A stretch of 64,000 bases of DNA from contig CBDBVC010000024.1 in assembly GCA_965212525.1 (NCBI GenBank), positions 34,534-98,533 on the forward strand, read 5' to 3'. Positions 63,256-64,000 of this stretch are shown one piece after another. The number at the start of each line of letters is the position of its first letter. Position 1 is the first letter of the stretch. The stretch is from SZUA-38 sp965212525 (lineage in GTDB: Bacteria > Pseudomonadota > Gammaproteobacteria > Xanthomonadales > SZUA-38). The position numbers and the translations under genes were made by a program. The notes under the pieces are model-generated. The model made no database searches. It was not told the origin of the DNA and was given only the letters and a program-made list of their open reading frames with translations.

Positions 63256-64000
63256 ATGTCGATAAGACACCAGCTGAGCATCGGCGTCCTGCTGATCATC
63301 GTCATTTTCGTTACCTCGATTGCGGTTTTTTTCTGGAGTGACAAGCAGCGTCAGTCAGCTGTCGACAAGCTGGAGCAGTCCAGCACGGTACTTCAGCTGT
63401 ATTTCAAGCTGAGCCGGGAAGTTGACAGCATCGATCGACAGATTCAGCTGATATCTGGCGACTTGTCCATGAGCGGCATGACCGGTGATGAAGGGCCGCA
63501 GGCATTGTCTGTGCCGTTCATCGATGGCCAGGATCGCCAGATGGCCGATATCCGGCGTGTGCTTGATGAAATCAAGGTTAGCGAATCGGGTGATGAGGAA
63601 TTCACGGCTTTCGAGAGTGAACTGAAGCAATTGCTGGATTCCTGGCGCCGCTATTTCCTCTATTACGGTCGTGACCAGGAGAAGGCTCTCGAAGAGCTGA
63701 TGATCAATGCCGATCCACTCAGCACATCTGCCTACCGGGTTCGATTACCGGCACTGGAGGAGCGTGAACGTCAGCGCATGACACGGGCGCAGGATGACTT
63801 TCGCAAGATTTCAGAATTGTCCGATCGTATCACTCTGCTGATCTATGGTGTCTCTGCGGCACTGCTGATGTTTCTTGCCATACTGTTTTCCTCACGACTT
63901 TCAAAGCGTCTGGAGCGATTGCGCCAGGGTGCGGATCGTCTCGGATCGGGTGATCTGGAACACCGCATCGACGAAAAGGCCAATGATGAGCTGGGTGCCC
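63256..64000 (+). CDS. Membrane sensor protein with HAMP domain (truncated by window end)
   Basis: Only the first 248 codons are in the window. There is an N-terminal helix (LSIGVLLIIVIFVTSIAVFF), a periplasmic helical domain of about 160 residues rich in charged residues (FESELKQLLDSWRRYFLYYG) and a second helix (LIYGVSAALLMFLAILFSS). A HAMP domain follows (SKRLERLRQGADRLGSGDLE, then HRIDEKANDELG). It could be a histidine kinase, a diguanylate cyclase or a chemoreceptor; the output domain lies beyond the edge. Starts 39 bases after the binding protein, ATG 63256. Confidence 0.8.
   Translation, partial: MSIRHQLSIGVLLIIVIFVTSIAVFFWSDKQRQSAVDKLEQSSTVLQLYFKLSREVDSIDRQIQLISGDLSMSGMTGDEGPQALSVPFIDGQDRQMADIRRVLDEIKVSESGDEEFTAFESELKQLLDSWRRYFLYYGRDQEKALEELMINADPLSTSAYRVRLPALEERERQRMTRAQDDFRKISELSDRITLLIYGVSAALLMFLAILFSSRLSKRLERLRQGADRLGSGDLEHRIDEKANDELGA

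Noticed and set aside
1..64000. tRNA or rRNA genes, CRISPR arrays, insertion sequences, prophage or integron features
   Set aside because: Looked for on both strands; no cloverleaf-like sequence, spaced repeats, transposase or integrase motif was found.

Overview
The window is a chromosomal segment of a free-living gammaproteobacterium. The main evidence is one long, conserved gammaproteobacterial block on the minus strand. Read in transcription order it is rpsB-tsf-pyrH-frr-uppS-cdsA-rseP-bamA-skp-lpxD-fabZ-lpxA-lpxB-rnhB-dnaE-accA-tilS, with map-glnD running the other way on the plus strand. The lpx/bam/rseP genes show a Gram-negative cell with lipid A. No rRNA, tRNA, CRISPR array, insertion sequence or prophage was seen, so genus cannot be fixed. 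A C-terminal IFVDGFED-type ending on one secreted protein resembles endings I associate with Xanthomonadales-like lineages, which is weak evidence.

Layout. 1-4.4 kb: tail of a TIGR01777-type epimerase, a SirB2 membrane protein, an acidic repeat protein, a Tat-exported MsrB, a Cys-rich lipoprotein, a cyclic-nucleotide-binding-domain protein, ispA and xseB. 4.4-24.4 kb: the conserved translation/envelope/DNA polymerase block. Neither usual dxr slot is filled, and dxs does not follow ispA. 24.4-28.5 kb: DUF1499 protein, map, glnD. 28.5-35 kb: a signalling/envelope group, made of a 980-aa transmembrane Ser/Thr kinase with a repeat-rich, PEGA-like outer half, a TPR protein translationally coupled to it, a FadL/PorV-like barrel and a second, related TPR protein. 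35-37.6 kb: etfBA and an unusual asparaginase-PilZ fusion. 38-43 kb: a very large unrecognised exported protein and a beta-helix protein, both interrupted by single-base frame breaks. 43-49.2 kb: wrbA/arsC-like pair, YihY, NAD-type isocitrate dehydrogenase, an outer-membrane barrel and a PerM/AI-2E transporter. 49-55 kb: PIN-PhoH, Bcp, dapA-bamC, fdxA, pcnB-folK. 55-61.6 kb: a candidate small RNA, pgi, queG, and nnr-tsaE-amidase. 61.6-64 kb: a porin-like barrel, a PstS-like binding protein and the start of a HAMP sensor protein, in one direction.

About eighteen single-base frame breaks can be located, sixteen of them between 38.5 and 48.2 kb. Most are one extra base in a short homopolymer, and they hit essential or highly conserved genes (pyrH, icd) whose downstream frame is perfectly preserved. 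The pattern looks like sequencing or assembly error rather than gene decay. Affected genes are therefore given over their full corrected extent.

The most unusual items are the asparaginase-PilZ fusion, a ribosomal protein S2 with a duplicated basic/acidic tail of about 120 residues, a possible dual-start (exported/cytosolic) MsrB, the kinase/TPR/barrel cluster, the barrel/binding-protein/sensor cluster, the large orphan protein, and a compact promoter-to-terminator sRNA candidate between folK and pgi.
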